A stretch of 64,000 nucleotides of DNA. It comes from Anaeramoeba flamelloides (taxonomy: Eukaryota > Metamonada > Anaeramoebidae). The DNA lies in NCBI GenBank assembly GCA_027625915.1, contig JANTQA010000036.1:4645501-4709500 (forward strand), given 5' to 3'. Below are positions 46,968-59,138 of the stretch, piece by piece. Every line of letters starts with the position of its first letter. Positions within the stretch are counted from its first letter, which is position 1. The notes beneath the pieces were generated by a model. That model saw only the letters and a program-made list of their open reading frames with translations, did no database searches and was not told the origin of the DNA. The position numbers and the translations under genes are program-made.

Positions 46968-47466
46968 CTTGATTTTTTCTTTAAAACTTGAAATAATTAC
47001 ATATTATATCTGTTTTATTTTTGATTCTTCTTGAAAAAAAAATAAAAATTTTTGATTAACAAATTACGTTATATCACAAAAAAAATATAAAAATAAATTT
47101 AATAATTGTATTTTTTAGTTAATGTATTAAATTCAATTTTTTTCAAGAAAATAGGAGACTTTTTCAATTTTTATTCAGAAATATAGATTTATTAGTTGGA
47201 TTGGTTTTTTGTTTGAAAATAATTTATTTTTCTTTGAATTGCAAAAAAAAATAATTGCAAATTATACTTTCAATTTTTTACCAATTATTTTTTTCTTTGG
47301 GATAGATTTTTTTAATATGTTATTTTGTTTTCAAATAATTTAATCATTTAAAACTGTATCTTTGAATTTTTTTTTTTTTGTTTTTGATTAGTATAAAAAA
47401 AAAATTTGTATAAAAAAAAAATTGAAGTAAATTTGTTAAAAAAAAATAAAAAAGGAATTCTGGTCA

Positions 47467-47567
<101 letters not shown>

Positions 47568-47571
47568 AATT

Positions 47572-48092
47572 CCAAAAATTTGGATACATTTTAAAATGTG
47601 GAAAGGATGGTAATAATCCACTTTCATTCAATTTGTGAATAATTTTGATTTTAGAAACTATGAAATTATTTTTGGTCTTTTTTATTTTCATTTCCTTTTT
47701 CCCAGTTGCGAAATATGTTTCGTTAGATCTAGAATTTTTTTTTTTCGATGGTTGATAGAAGGTTAGTGTTAAGTTTGTTTAATAAAAAAAAAATCATATA
47801 AAAACAGTCGATGTTATCTTATCATCTGATCGATTAACAATTGTTGTCGAAATTTCAATAAATTTGCCCAACATTTTTTGCCCAGCTCGTTTCCTATTTT
47901 AGAAACACAATTTTTTTTTATTGAGTTTTATATTTTTTTTCTTTTATTTTGGTGAAAATAATTACTTATACAAAAATTAATACTCAGTAACTTAAATGGA
48001 GTTTTATATTAGGTTTGAAAAAATATAATAAATTGAGTTTTATTATACCCCCTTTTGATTTTAAGTGTATCCAAATTTTGGAAGGGGGTTTA
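47572..48092 (-). repeat. Family C-like copy with terminal inverted repeats
   Basis: The left end has CCAAAAATTTGGATACATTT and the right end its imperfect inverse AGTGTATCCAAATTTTGG, then GGGGGTTTATA, which matches the family C terminus. Interior blocks correspond to the inverted family C order (TTTCGTTAGATC, then GTTGATAGAAGG, then a GATCGATTAAC-like block). It starts immediately after the TG microsatellite. Confidence 0.55.
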
Positions 48093-48781
48093 TAAATATA
48101 TTGTAAAGTGTTGATCAAATCCAAGAAAATTCCTGATTTTCTGAACCAGTATAAAAAAATAATGAAAAAAAAACATCTACAATTTACAATGATGGATTTT
48201 TTTTCTCTTTCTTAATTTTATTTTAACAGATTTATATGTATATTTGATCTGTTATGTTATTTGATTAGGTTCTAAAAAAGAGTTGTTTGGAAAAGTACTT
48301 CTTCCCAGATAATTTTTATAAATTGTTTCATTAATTAAGTACAAATATTCATAGGAAAAAAATTCTCAATTTAAAACACAATTTAATTAAAAAAATAAAA
48401 ATTTCATCAAAAAAAAATCAAAAATTGACAAAATTATCATTCAATATTGATTGAGTTTCATTCTTTTCCTAGACAGAATAGTGAAGTTTATTTCTTTTCA
48501 TAAATACAATACATTTTTGTATTCCAAAAAAAAAAAAAAAATCTTTTTTTCTGAACTATTATCACATTAAAAATTTTTAAAAATGGTTGAATTTAACTGG
48601 TTAGTTTATAATATGAAGACTAATTATTTCAAAATATATATAAAAAAAAAATCAACTCTAAAATATAATTTTAGTCAAGTGAATTTGCAATCATGAAAAT
48701 TTCGGAAACTGAATGGTAAATTTTACTAAATTGAAAATAAACAAAACCTTTTCTTAATAACTCTCAAACTGTAAGACATTC

Positions 48782-48812
<31 letters not shown>

Positions 48813-49971
48813 TATATTTTCTAATATCCTTATTTGAGAGTAATCCACTGCTGTTAAAATAATATCCACAGACTTTCTAACACCGATTTTACAAATTAAA
48901 AGTAGTTATTGATCTTTTTTGAAAGTTTAATGTGTGTTTTAAAATTAAAAAAGTGTAACTTTTATAAATAGAAGACCTATACTTTAAATAGATCGAAGAA
49001 ACTGAAAATAAACAATAATAAATATATCATATTGATTTCTTTTAATTCTACCATAAAAAAGGAAATTCTAAAAAAACAAATTCAGATTTGATATTTCAAG
49101 AGAAATTTTGAAAAGAAAAAAAACAATTTTTGTTATATCAAAATTATTAATAGTAAAAAAATTTGAAACAGAGTAATTTTATATTTTAATATTTTCTCAA
49201 AATTCCAATGAGTTAACTTTCTTAAATGGTTTGTTTGTAGATATAACCTTGTAAAGTCAAAATGATGTTGTATTACAGTAATAAGAAAACAAATAAACTG
49301 GTTTTATTTGAAACACAATTTATATGCCCTTGTCAAGAATCTTTTGCTCCACCGGAAAGGACGTTAACTAACAAACTCCTAACTTAAATTCATCAATTTA
49401 TAAAGATTTCTTGTTACTAAAAAATTCTTTTCTTTTTAAGATCAAGCAGTTAATATCTCCTATTTCTTGGAAATTAGGAAATGAACAATTTGGAATTTTA
49501 GGTATCTCAATTGAATATAGTGTTATGAGCCACTCCGAATTTTTATTGGATCAAAAACCTTAAAATACTGTTCATTTCAAAAAATCAATTTTCTATTACT
49601 TCACCTCAAAACATTATTTTCACAGATTAAAATGGTAGAAAGAAATTAAAGTACAAAAGTATTGTTTCTATCTACAGACAATTGTCCCGAGTTTGGGAAC
49701 TAGGAATTCTAAGTCACAAAAGAAAATAGAATCCAAAATTTTTCATTTTTTTCTTTTATTTACAATTATTATTATTTAAATCAGTAAGTCACTTTTTTTG
49801 ATACACTTTTACATTCACAAAGTGTTTTTCACTTTTACTTCTTGAAATTCCAAAATTGGGTTCTTTTAAAAACCTTCCTTTGACTAACTTTTTCTTTTTT
49901 TTTTTGTTAATAATTTGCTTTTTATTTTTTTTTGATTTTTTTTGTTATTTTTTTTAAAAAACAAACAGAAG

Positions 49972-50184
49972 ATGACCAAAAGAAGAAACCACTCAAACCA
50001 CAACCAAAATAGAAAACATCACAGAAATGGGATCAAAAAACCAAAAAGACAAAGACACAGAACAAAAAAAGGAATGTATCTTCCATTTGCAAAGAATTTA
50101 AAATTTGTAAGAAAAGGTACACTTAAAGCAAAAATGGAAAAGAAAAAAAATCAAGAAAAAGAAATGGAAGTCGTAAAAAATTAA
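49972..50184 (+). CDS. RPL29: Large-subunit ribosomal protein eL29
   Basis: A 70-residue basic protein of the cytosolic 60S subunit. The N-terminus [20 protein letters not shown] and the following [15 protein letters not shown] align along the whole conserved core of eL29 (animal '[30 protein letters not shown]'), and KNLKFVRK matches 'RNMRFAKK'. The C-terminus is a lysine/glutamate tail. Start: the ATG at 49972, since the longer in-frame extension upstream is T-rich and the sequence ACAAACAG just before it looks like a splice acceptor or 5'-UTR. It is intronless in the coding part, which is unusual for this family in intron-rich genomes, and isolated from other genes by about 5 kb on both sides. 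Confidence 0.92.
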   Translation: [70 protein letters not shown]

Positions 50185-51009
50185 ATTATGTTTCTTACGG
50201 TTTTGGTGGAAAGACAATTTTAAAAGAACTATTTTTCCCAATAGTTAAGATCTCCAAAAGTAAAGAGACACCTAAACAAAATAAATTTTAATTTTTTTTT
50301 TTTTAAACAAAAACTTTACTTTTTCAATTTTTTTTTTTAATTTTTTTTCTTTTTGTTTTTTCAATTTTTTTAACCAAGTTCCAAATACCAACAAATCAAA
50401 AAACAATATTCCTTTTTTTTTTTTGGTAGTTGTGAAGATCTCACACTACACAATTAAAATTTGGTTGAACCAAAGCTGTTACCTTGGAAATCAAACAACC
50501 ATACCATAAATTAAAAAGATTAGAAAACAAGTTTTTTAGGAACAGCCTTTCATTACTCATAAGTTTGGAACAAAAGAGACGAACCTGAAAGATCATTGCT
50601 TTTATTTCTTTGGCTCTCGCTTTATGGTTTTGGGAAAATAATAAGCAAAGAAATTTTTTTTGTTTTTAATTTGAAGAGTCTGTATCCTTACTTTTTTGTT
50701 AAATTTTGATCTATGAAAAAAGCAGGTGAGTTAAAACATTAGGAAAGAGTTTTTTTCTGGTTGTGTTTGATTAAGAAATGGGAAAAAAATTTTACTACTT
50801 TTTCCTTTTCTTTTTTAACAAAGACAATTTCGAAGAAGTGGGCTGTGATCTCTATTTATTTGTTCGATCCTTTTTTGGTTGTATGTATTGGTTAGCAGAG
50901 AACTAAAGGAAACAAATTTTGGAATAAAAAAAGTATAATTCTCTGAAATTTTATACAAGCTAAATTTCAAAGACCATTATTTCATTCTATTTTAACAAAA
51001 TCTTATTTT

Positions 51010-52310
51010 TTTAAACAAGTAAGAAGTTCGATATATAAAAGAAGATTAAAACTCAAAAAGAAATTAGAGATTCTGGGTTTTCGACTTATATCCAAAAAAT
51101 TTAAAAGTTTTCAAAAAAAGATAATGAAAATATTAATTGGGATAGAGACATCTTAAAATTATTAGAACTAAATCTAAACCAATTTTAAGAAAACTTGATA
51201 ATAAATTCTTCTGGATGGAAAGGTCAGGAATATATAAAAATTATAACAATATAATAAACAAACAGTCGTGTCGTCAAGTACTTAAGTTTTTTTTAATTCA
51301 AAAGAATAAAGAAAAATCCAAGATTTTACTCAATCTTTTTAAGGACTACGTTTTTAGGTGAAAACAGTGAAATAATTGATAAAATTGCCCTTGAATAAGT
51401 TATGTAATCCAAGTAATGTTTGTACAAGTAGAATTTCTTTTAGAAAAAATGTGAAATTTTCACAATTTCAACAATTTTCACGATTTTTGCCTTGTTAGAT
51501 CATGCAATATTTTGTTTTTAATATTTTAGAATTTACATTTCAACTTTCAGAACTCACACTATTTTCTAGAGCTGTTCTACATATTTTTTAAATTTACTTT
51601 TACAAGTTTGAAATGTTATCAAATTTGAAAAGCACTTGAAAATCCTTTAAATCCATTTTTTGCCATTATTTTTTTTGTTATTTTCAATTTTCCTTTTCAT
51701 TGAATAATAAGGAAAAATAGTCTTTGTGAAAAGGTAAAGATGACAAAAAATGTTTTTTTTTTTTTTTTTTCCAATTTCTTTCGTGTGAAAATTTTTTTTG
51801 GGAAGCGAAAGTGAAATAACACAATTACTCAACCTCCTCAAGGGTGGGAACGTAGACCTTAAATTATGGAAAAGCTAACTACGTTTTTTTTTTTATTTTA
51901 AGAAATAAAAAGAAAATTTATGAATTTTTCTTTTATTTCTCAAATCAAAAAAAACAAAATACAAAAAATATCTAAAATGGAATGGTTCAACTTCCTTTCG
52001 AAAATTACGAAACTTCACAAATTATTTCAATAGATATCCTTATGTTTATGATAAGAATAAAAACAAAATCTTATAAGCTATGCAAAAAATTACCATAACT
52101 CTTAAATAGATAAAGTAAGATTATTTTTCATTGGGATTGCCCGTTCTATGAAAAAAATCAAAAAATTTGGATTAAAGAATTAATACAAATAAACAAAAAC
52201 AATAAAAATAATATCTCTGATATTATTCAAAATAAATACACATTATTTATTCTAGAATTAGTTAATTATAAAAGAAAATTATGATCGTTTATTAAACTTT
52301 CTAAAAAAAA
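51010..52310 (+). mobile_element. Possible LINE 3' region relic
   Basis: A patch near 52130-52290 reads IIFHWDCPFYEKNQKIWIKE, like the histidine-cysteine motif near the end of many LINE polymerases ('eHlf.CP.y...R..w'). A stop-free patch near 51030-51150 may belong to the same element. Hairpin modules interrupt it. Evidence is weak. Confidence 0.28.
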
Positions 52311-53224
52311 AATAGAAATTTGAGACATAAGCTATTTCTAATAATATAGGGCATTTTTTATTTCAATAATTATTTCTTAATATTAATTCAATTATACAAA
52401 ATGTACAACAATAATATGTTTTTTAGCATATCATACTTAATTTCTTTTATTTTGAAGTTTTATTAATGGATTCTAAATATTTTTTTTGAATTAAAATTAT
52501 TTTGCAAAATTTTTAATTTTGAAAAAATAATAGAGTCAAATTTCTCATTTCATTATTTTTTCGAATTGTTCATTTTTTTCATTTTTACTTTGTTATTATT
52601 ATTGTCCAAAATTTAACAAAGTTCAGAAGAGATGTGATAAGAAATCAACCAAAAATTCTTTTGATTCTAAACAATTGAGTTGACTTCGATGGACTTTGGT
52701 GGAAAAATTGCTCAGAACAGTTGTACACTTCAATTAAAGAGGTGAGATAAACAAAAAAAAAAAAAAATAAAAGTTTTTTTTTTTTTTTTTTTCATTCAGT
52801 TTGCTTTTTTTAAATGTTTTAAAAAAAAAAAAACAAAAAAAAAAAAACAAAAAAAGTTAATGGGAAAAACAAAAAGTTAATGATCAAATAAAAAACAAAA
52901 AATCTAAAGATCAAATCAAAAATATATTGAAGTATGATTTTACACATTATCAAAAAAAAAAATTGAAAAAAAGATCGAACTAAAGATTGTTAAATAGACA
53001 TTACTAATTTTGGATATTTTTCCAAAAATTAGGGGTAATTTTTTTTTTATTTTTATTTTTATTTTTTATTCTTCGAACTTTGATCAATAAACACAAATTT
53101 TAATCAAGAGTTTTATTATTATTAATGGCTTCGTTTTTTTTTATCGAAAGTTTTGAGTTTAATAACTGAATAAAGAATTTATTCTTATATTGATGGATAT
53201 TTTTTTGCCCCACATTTTTGGATG

Positions 53225-53465
53225 GAGCTTACATAGGTGGTCAGTAGAGTGCCTAGTTTTTCTTAATATAAGAATAGAGTAAAAAGAAATATTTAACTCA
53301 ATTCTTTTGAATTCTGGAAGACCCAACGTGAAGTGCTTAGGTTATTTTTAATTTCAGAAATAAAAAGAAAATTTATGAAATTGTCTTTTTATTTCTTAAA
53401 TTAATTAAAAACTTACTGCTGTAAGAGGAAAATAATTTCCTCCCTTCATAAGATAAAAAAAAATC
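53225..53465. repeat. Hairpin module pair (A then B)
   Basis: A type-A palindrome ending AATTCTGGAAGACCCAACGT is followed by GAAGTGCTTAGG and a type-B palindrome (TTTTTAATTTCAGAAATAAA and its inverse). The right flank GAGGAAAATAATTTCCTCC repeats the flank seen beside the 6840 array. Confidence 0.55.
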
Positions 53466-54399
53466 TCATTTTTTTCACATTAACCAACAATTCGAAGACA
53501 AATTCAAGAAAGTTATTATTTTTTTTGAAAGACAAGCTCAAAAAAATTGATAAAAATCAAACTTTTTTCTAGGTATATTCATATTGGTTATTTCCAGAAA
53601 AAAGATTGTTGTTTGAAAATACTCTACTATATATGAGTATTATTGAGTTTTAATTTTTTTTTTTTTTTTTAACTTTTTTATTTATTTGTGAAATAAATGG
53701 TTGAGTTTTTTGTGAAGGTCTCTAAATCTAAAAAATATAAGAGATAGAAGAAAAGTGAATTTTCTCTAGATCTTAATAAACCAGTTATGTTTTTTATTTA
53801 AAAAAAAACTAGAATTCAAAAGGTGCTTTTAATTGATAGTATTATTTATTTTGAGAATTTTAAGTGGGGGATAAAAAATAAATTTTTAAAATTGTTTAAA
53901 TTTAGTTAAAGTTCATTTTTAAGTTAAGAGTAATTCCTTTAAATACTTTTATTAAAATTTAAAATTTCATTTCTCTTTAATGATCTAAAAAAAATGAATA
54001 AAAAAACTAAGAAGAATTTTATCAAAACTTATTATTAAACTGTCAATCTGAATACCGATCTTTTAACCTTTAAGTATGTCTCAAAAAAATTTTTTTTTTA
54101 GTTGTTAGAATTGTTGAAGTGTTCATTAATACAAAGATCCTTATTAATTGATGAGATCAACTTATGTTACTATTTTATTACTGGTAGTTGAATTATTAGG
54201 GGAAAAATTTTCACTTCCTTTTTCATTTCCTTTTTCAAATAGAGTTCAAAAATACAGTCTACTTTTTTAAGAACTCTACTTATAAAAGAAGCTTCTGGAA
54301 AGGGAAGTGAAAATTTTAACGCCTTTAATATAAAAATACCTGTAAGAGATTTTTTACGAGACACTTGGAGCTAAAATTACAAACTATCATTTTTGTCAC

Positions 54400-54690
54400 A
54401 TTTTAAACAAGAGATATTTTGCAACTTTGGGGTCTGAATATTAATAATTAAACCTATAAATTTGTCTTGAAATGTATATTTTATTCAAAAATTCTTTGTA
54501 ATTTTTTGCTAATACAGGGATCATTTTGAAATTGATGGGATCAACAAATATACTGCTTTGACTGATGGATTTCTTAGGTACATTTAAACAATTGAGAACT
54601 AATCTGATTTATCCATTGTAATAACACACTTTAATTTTAGACTTCTCAGTACTTGATAATAATCCCTTAACATAACATTTACAAAACTTC
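54400..54690 (+). repeat. Dispersed repeat family D, copy 2
   Basis: TTTTGCAACTTTGGGGTCTG, AATACAGGGATCATTTTGAA, TTGATGGGATCAACAAATAT and CACACTTTAATTTTAGACTT follow the order of the 34460 copy. A partial third copy lies at about 54030-54170. Confidence 0.6.
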
Positions 54691-54963
54691 ATTGAATAAG
54701 AAAAATGTAAAATAGAGGTTTTTTATTGATAACAAAAAACTCATGTCGAAATTTCACTTTTAAAGTGAAAAATTTTAGATGTATTATCAAATTTAGAAAC
54801 AAACACTTGAACTGAAAAACCCGAGAGTGTTCCATTTAAAAACTACACCTATACTTGGTTTATCTGAGAGTTAATTAAAACGGGTTTCAAAAATATATTT
54901 TTATCATTTTTTATTTTTTGTACAAAAGAAGAATTTTCCAATCAAAACAAAAAACAAAATCAA

Positions 54964-56445
54964 ATGACCTTACAAATCCATTTTATCCTTTCAGACAATC
55001 AACTTATTTCTTTGAATTTATGTTCCACAACAACGATCGAAACAATTAAACAAATCTTGGAAATTGAAAATAATATTGATCCTAACAAATATCAATTGTT
55101 GCATGAACAGCGCCCCCTTATTGACTCACTAAATTTAAAAAAGTCTGGCGTCAAAAATCATGATTTAATCTTTGTGGATCCAGTTTATAAAGACAATAAC
55201 GAAAATACTATCATAACTGGAGAAGAACAAGAAAAACAAAAACAAAAGGAAAAGGAAAAGAAAAAGGAAAAAGAAAAAATAGAACAGGAACAAAAGAGAG
55301 AAGAAGAAAAAAGAAAAAGGCTGCAAAAAAACAAGGAAATCCATAGCAAAGATGAGAAACTTCTCGTTGAGTGGCTGAACGAAGCACACAATTTATATTT
55401 TGATCTTCAATCACAACCAAACAAAATCAAGAATGTTCTTGGTAATCAAAGACAGTTGATCCATGCATTGAAAAGCAATCAGCTGGATTCCTTTGCACAG
55501 ATCTATATCAACATTAAGCTCAGCAGAAAAGCAAAGGAAGATCAAAAGCAGCGCTTCGAATATTTGTCGAAAAATGAGCCTGAGAACCCACAGCTCCAAA
55601 AGATGATCGAAGAAAAGATCAGGATGTCACGTATTCGGAAAAACAAGGACACCGCCTACCGCTTTAACCCCGAATTGTTTGTCCGTGTGGACATGCTCTA
55701 TATCCCGTCAATAATCAACGACGTCCCAATTCTGGCCTTTGTTGACACAGGCGCGCAAACAACAATCATGAGCAAGGCGGCTGCAGAAAGGGTCAACATC
55801 CTCCGCCTCATGGACACGGACTATCGCGGCGTTGCCGTTGGTGTCGGCACAGCCAAGATCCTTGGCAAGGTCCACATCACTGCAATGAAAATCGGATCAA
55901 CTTTTTTCAATACATCAATAACCATTCTCGATCAAAACGGGATCGAGTTCATTTTTGGTTTGGATATGATCAAAAGGCACCAGGCCATGATCAATATGAA
56001 AACCAATAGGCTCGAGATAGCTAATGAGTCAATCAAATTTTTATCCGATCAGGAATGTTTGATTTTCCAAACAAACCCACACGTTTTTTTACAGAAACAG
56101 GAATTAGAAAAAAAGGAAAAAGAGATTATTGAAATTTCAAAAAAAGAATTTGAAGAAAATAAAATGAAAATCGAAATAGAGAAACAAACAAAAATTGGAA
56201 AAAAAATCAAGAACGAGAAAGAGAAAGAGAAAGAACGGGGAAATGAGAAAGAGAGATCAAATGAGATACCAATCACTGGGGGTGAAAAGTCCGATGAGGA
56301 ATTAGATGTTTCGAACGAAGAACCAATTATTGATAAAATTAAAACCCTGATGAGAATGGGGTTTAAGGAAGATGATGCTTTCAATGCATTACAACAAGCT
56401 AAATTCGATTTAAGGCAAGCGGCAGTTATTTTGTCTGAGAAATAA
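54964..56445 (+). CDS. DDI1: DDI1 ubiquitin receptor with retropepsin-fold protease
   Basis: A 493-residue host shuttle protein that delivers or cleaves ubiquitinated proteasome substrates. Residues 1-78 form a ubiquitin-like domain. Residues 85-128 are a K/E-rich linker. Residues about 130-220 form the DDI1 helical domain (EWLNEAHNLYFDLQSQPN...). Residues about 230-362 form the retropepsin-like domain with the active-site motif FVDTGAQTTIMS (D261). GVGTAKILGKVH and FIFGLDMIKRHQ match the family's conserved flap and C-terminal strands. A second K/E linker leads to a C-terminal UBA domain (residues ~452-493, MGFKEDDAFNALQQAKFDLR). All catalytic hallmarks are present, so it should be active as a dimer. 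Intronless. The protease-domain segment is about half GC, in sharp contrast to the AT-rich ends of the same gene. Confidence 0.96.
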   Translation: MTLQIHFILSDNQLISLNLCSTTTIETIKQILEIENNIDPNKYQLLHEQRPLIDSLNLKKSGVKNHDLIFVDPVYKDNNENTIITGEEQEKQKQKEKEKKKEKEKIEQEQKREEEKRKRLQKNKEIHSKDEKLLVEWLNEAHNLYFDLQSQPNKIKNVLGNQRQLIHALKSNQLDSFAQIYINIKLSRKAKEDQKQRFEYLSKNEPENPQLQKMIEEKIRMSRIRKNKDTAYRFNPELFVRVDMLYIPSIINDVPILAFVDTGAQTTIMSKAAAERVNILRLMDTDYRGVAVGVGTAKILGKVHITAMKIGSTFFNTSITILDQNGIEFIFGLDMIKRHQAMINMKTNRLEIANESIKFLSDQECLIFQTNPHVFLQKQELEKKEKEIIEISKKEFEENKMKIEIEKQTKIGKKIKNEKEKEKERGNEKERSNEIPITGGEKSDEELDVSNEEPIIDKIKTLMRMGFKEDDAFNALQQAKFDLRQAAVILSEK

Positions 56446-57019
56446 TCTTTTAATTTGCCTTCAGTAAATAACGAATTTTTCTCAATTTTTTAAAAAATCT
56501 ATGTAAATTTGTTTTACAAAAAAAATTTTTTTTGGATCCTTAAATGTAATTAAAACAAAAGATTATTTATCCGCATTAATTTAGCAATAAATTTATTTCT
56601 ATAACTGTAATTTCTTTTTTTTTTTTTTTAGATTTCTTTTTTGGTTCTTTATTTTTTTTTTAGTTTTTGTATTCCAAACAATTTGTTTTGCTATTTTTTT
56701 TATTTTATTTTTTTTTGCAATATTGTTATTTCTGAATTTAACCATTTAAAGCGCCTCTAATTCATTTATAACAATTTTAGTCCGAATATATATTTTACCA
56801 TTGATCCAAATTGATTTTATACTATTTATTAACAGAATTCAAAAAAAAAATATTTCAACTAAAAAAAAAAGTTCATTGTATTAATTGTAGTAAATAAGAT
56901 CAAATAAAAATATTTTTTTCCTCTTTTTCTCCGAATTTAAAAACAAATACGGAATGCGAAAATAAAAATAATATAGGTTTTGATGATATCTCTTCTTAAG
57001 TCCTTATAAAGTGACAAAA

Positions 57020-57161
57020 ATCGCGATAATTTCCATCAAATCGCGATATATTTTTGAAAATCACAATATTCAATATTATCGCGATAATATAACAAATCAC
57101 GATATTCTATAAAATAGAAATAATTATACAAAAATGGTGATAAATGCCAAAATATCGCGAT
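57020..57161. other. Cluster of four ATCGCGAT palindromes
   Basis: Exact ATCGCGAT at 57020-57027, 57040-57047, 57078-57085 and 57154-57161, with decayed forms (ATCACAAT, ATCACGAT, ATTGTGAT) between and after them. Confidence 0.9.
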
Positions 57162-57179
57162 GAAAAAGTAATTGTGATA

Positions 57180-57600
57180 TGATAGTTGATGTGTTTTTGG
57201 GCAAATTGAGTAATATTTTTACAATGAAAATTTTTTTGGAGCAAAAAACAGCTCAGATTATTTGAAAAAAAAGTTTTTCTTTTGAAAAAAAAACAAAAAA
57301 GATTCTTGGTTCAATCTAGAAAAAGATCAATGAGTTTTTTTGTATTGTCTTTTGATTTGGTTGTCAAAGCTATCGATCGATCCGTTTAGATTAACTAATG
57401 TAATAACTAAAGATAAATAGATATTTTCTCAATAAATTGTTGTGTTGTAAATTTTTTTGAACTCAAGTACTTCTAAAAATTAACTATTCGCTTGTTCTTT
57501 AAAGAATGTGTTCTTGGGTTGAATCATTTTCAATATTCTCAGAAAGCTAATAGGGGTTGGATAACTTTTCAAAAGCTTTCACAAAAACATAGTAACATGA
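57180..57600 (+). repeat. Dispersed repeat family F, copy 1
   Basis: Landmarks ATAGTTGATGTGTTT, TTTTGATTTGGTTGTC, ATCGATCGATCC and CATTTTCAATATTCTCAGAA then AGCTAATAGGGGTT reappear in inverted order at 61310-61715. One strand shows a short aligned open frame (HFQYSQKANRG versus HFQYSRKAKRG). Confidence 0.6.
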
Positions 57601-58049
57601 ACTCCAATTATTCAGATTTTTTGTACATTTTTTTTTTATTCTTAAATTTTTATTTTACTTTTTCAAAATATTTTTATTCAATTTCTTCTTCCATTTTTTT
57701 TTTTTTCTTTTTCTTTTTCACTTTTCTTTTTTTTTTATTTTTTTAAAAGATCATGTGGAAAAAAAAAAGATCTTAGAAAAGATAAATAATCACTAACAAA
57801 CTTGATACTATGTAATGTATTTTGAAATGAATTTAGTTATTAGTAAAAAATCTTGTTGATAACTTTTTTTGAGTAAAAGTTCAGTAATATAAATTCGGTA
57901 AGGCTCAATTCAAAAATTGTTACTCATTTTTTTTTTTAATTATTGGTTTTATTTTTTTTAATTTTCAAAATCTCAGGTTTTTATGTATTTAGAATGAAAA
58001 AAAAAGAATTATTAATCAGATTTACTAATTAGTTGTTTGGAATACTAAA

Positions 58050-58051
<2 letters not shown>

Positions 58052-58090
<39 letters not shown>
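58052..58090. repeat. (TA)n microsatellite
   Basis: About 39 bases of uninterrupted TA dinucleotide. Confidence 0.95.
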
Positions 58091-58092
<2 letters not shown>

Positions 58093-58204
58093 TTCAATTT
58101 ATTATTTTAGTTGATCATAATTTTTGAAATGGATTTTATAATTTAAAATAATTTTTTTTAATTTTTAATTGTTTTTTAATAGGGTCTGTTAATAATAAAA
58201 TTAA

Positions 58205-58760
58205 ATCATCTAAACCCCAATTCAAAATTTTTAACCTACCAAAATTCGATTTGTGAAAAAAAAACACTTTTTTAATTAATTCAAGAAGAAATATCAAATT
58301 ACAACAATCCATTAATTAAAATCTTATTTCTTGCTTATAAATTACAATGCTCACAAAACAAAAAAATAAATAATTATCACTACTAATAAATCAAGAGTGT
58401 GTTAAAAATTTTGGATACAGCAAAACAAAAAAAATACATTGATAAATTTGTTGAAATTTTATTTAGGAATACTGATCAATCAAAAACAAAGATATCATCA
58501 ACTAATTTTATTTGAGTTCTTCTATTTGGAATAACTCAACTTGAAAATAATATCAATTGTTCAAAAAAATTAAATTGATTGGATGAAACAAGTTACGTAA
58601 TTTAAAAAGTTGAATTGAAAATAAAAAACTAAAAGATAAAAAAAATGATTTTCATATTTTACAAAAATCAAAATCTAGTTCCAATTTGAAGGGAATTAAA
58701 TTATTGTGTTTGTTTGGGCCGTTTTAACTGTGTGGAAATTTTTGAATTTTAGTTTATAAA
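58205..58760 (+). repeat. Dispersed repeat family C, well preserved copy
   Basis: It begins TAAACCCCAATTCAAAATTT. TTCAAGAAGAAATATCAAAT, TTTTGGATACAGCAAAACAA and CCGTTTTAACTGTGTGG follow in the order seen at 23470. Confidence 0.7.
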
Positions 58761-58934
58761 CATATTTAAATATTTTATCAAATAGTAATTTTTTTCGAAT
58801 AAAAATGATGAATAAATTTAAATAATAAATGGGGGTAACATGTTTCTTTAAGAAGCCCAATATCTTCTTTTGTGAATTGTATTTGTAGAGATAAATTAAA
58901 AATATGCCCAAAAAAGGATTGTTTAAAAAAATCT

Positions 58935-59138
58935 TACCGTCAGTTCTACTTTCAAGACACAAACCTTCTAGGAAATTTAAGTTACAGAAAAAATCTCAAA
59001 TTAAGGCACAAAATTCATCTTCTAAAAAAATAATTTGTGTAAAAAAAAATATTCCAAATTTTGTGCTTTTATTTGATATTTTTTTTTATGCAGTAAATTT
59101 CGTTCAAAATATGTGTCTTTAAAGTGGAAATGATTGTA
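58935..59138. mobile_element. Tc1/mariner-type MITE, TA ends
   Basis: It begins TACCGTCAGTTCTACTTTCA and ends CTTTAAAGTGGAAATGATTG then TA. Internal CTCAAATTAAGGCACAAAATTC matches the 17480 and 22000 copies. 204 bp; the ends are more diverged than in the 22000 copy. Confidence 0.72.

Larger units (their letters stand above)
50185..54963. other. Gene-free stretch with LINE-like relic and repeats
   Basis: This 4.8 kb between eL29 and DDI1 (same strand) contains a faint LINE-like relic (about 51010-52310), scattered hairpin modules (51265-51350, 51865-51965, 53225-53465), a local foldback (54195-54325) and family D copies (54030-54170 and 54400-54690). A possible short first exon at 52689-52741 was rejected. 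The DDI1 promoter should lie in the last few hundred bases. Confidence 0.5.

Noticed and set aside
52689-52741. ATG followed by 17 codons and a GTGAG donor, possible first exon
   Set aside because: No downstream acceptor gives a recognisable product, and DDI1 already has a complete N-terminus at 54964.
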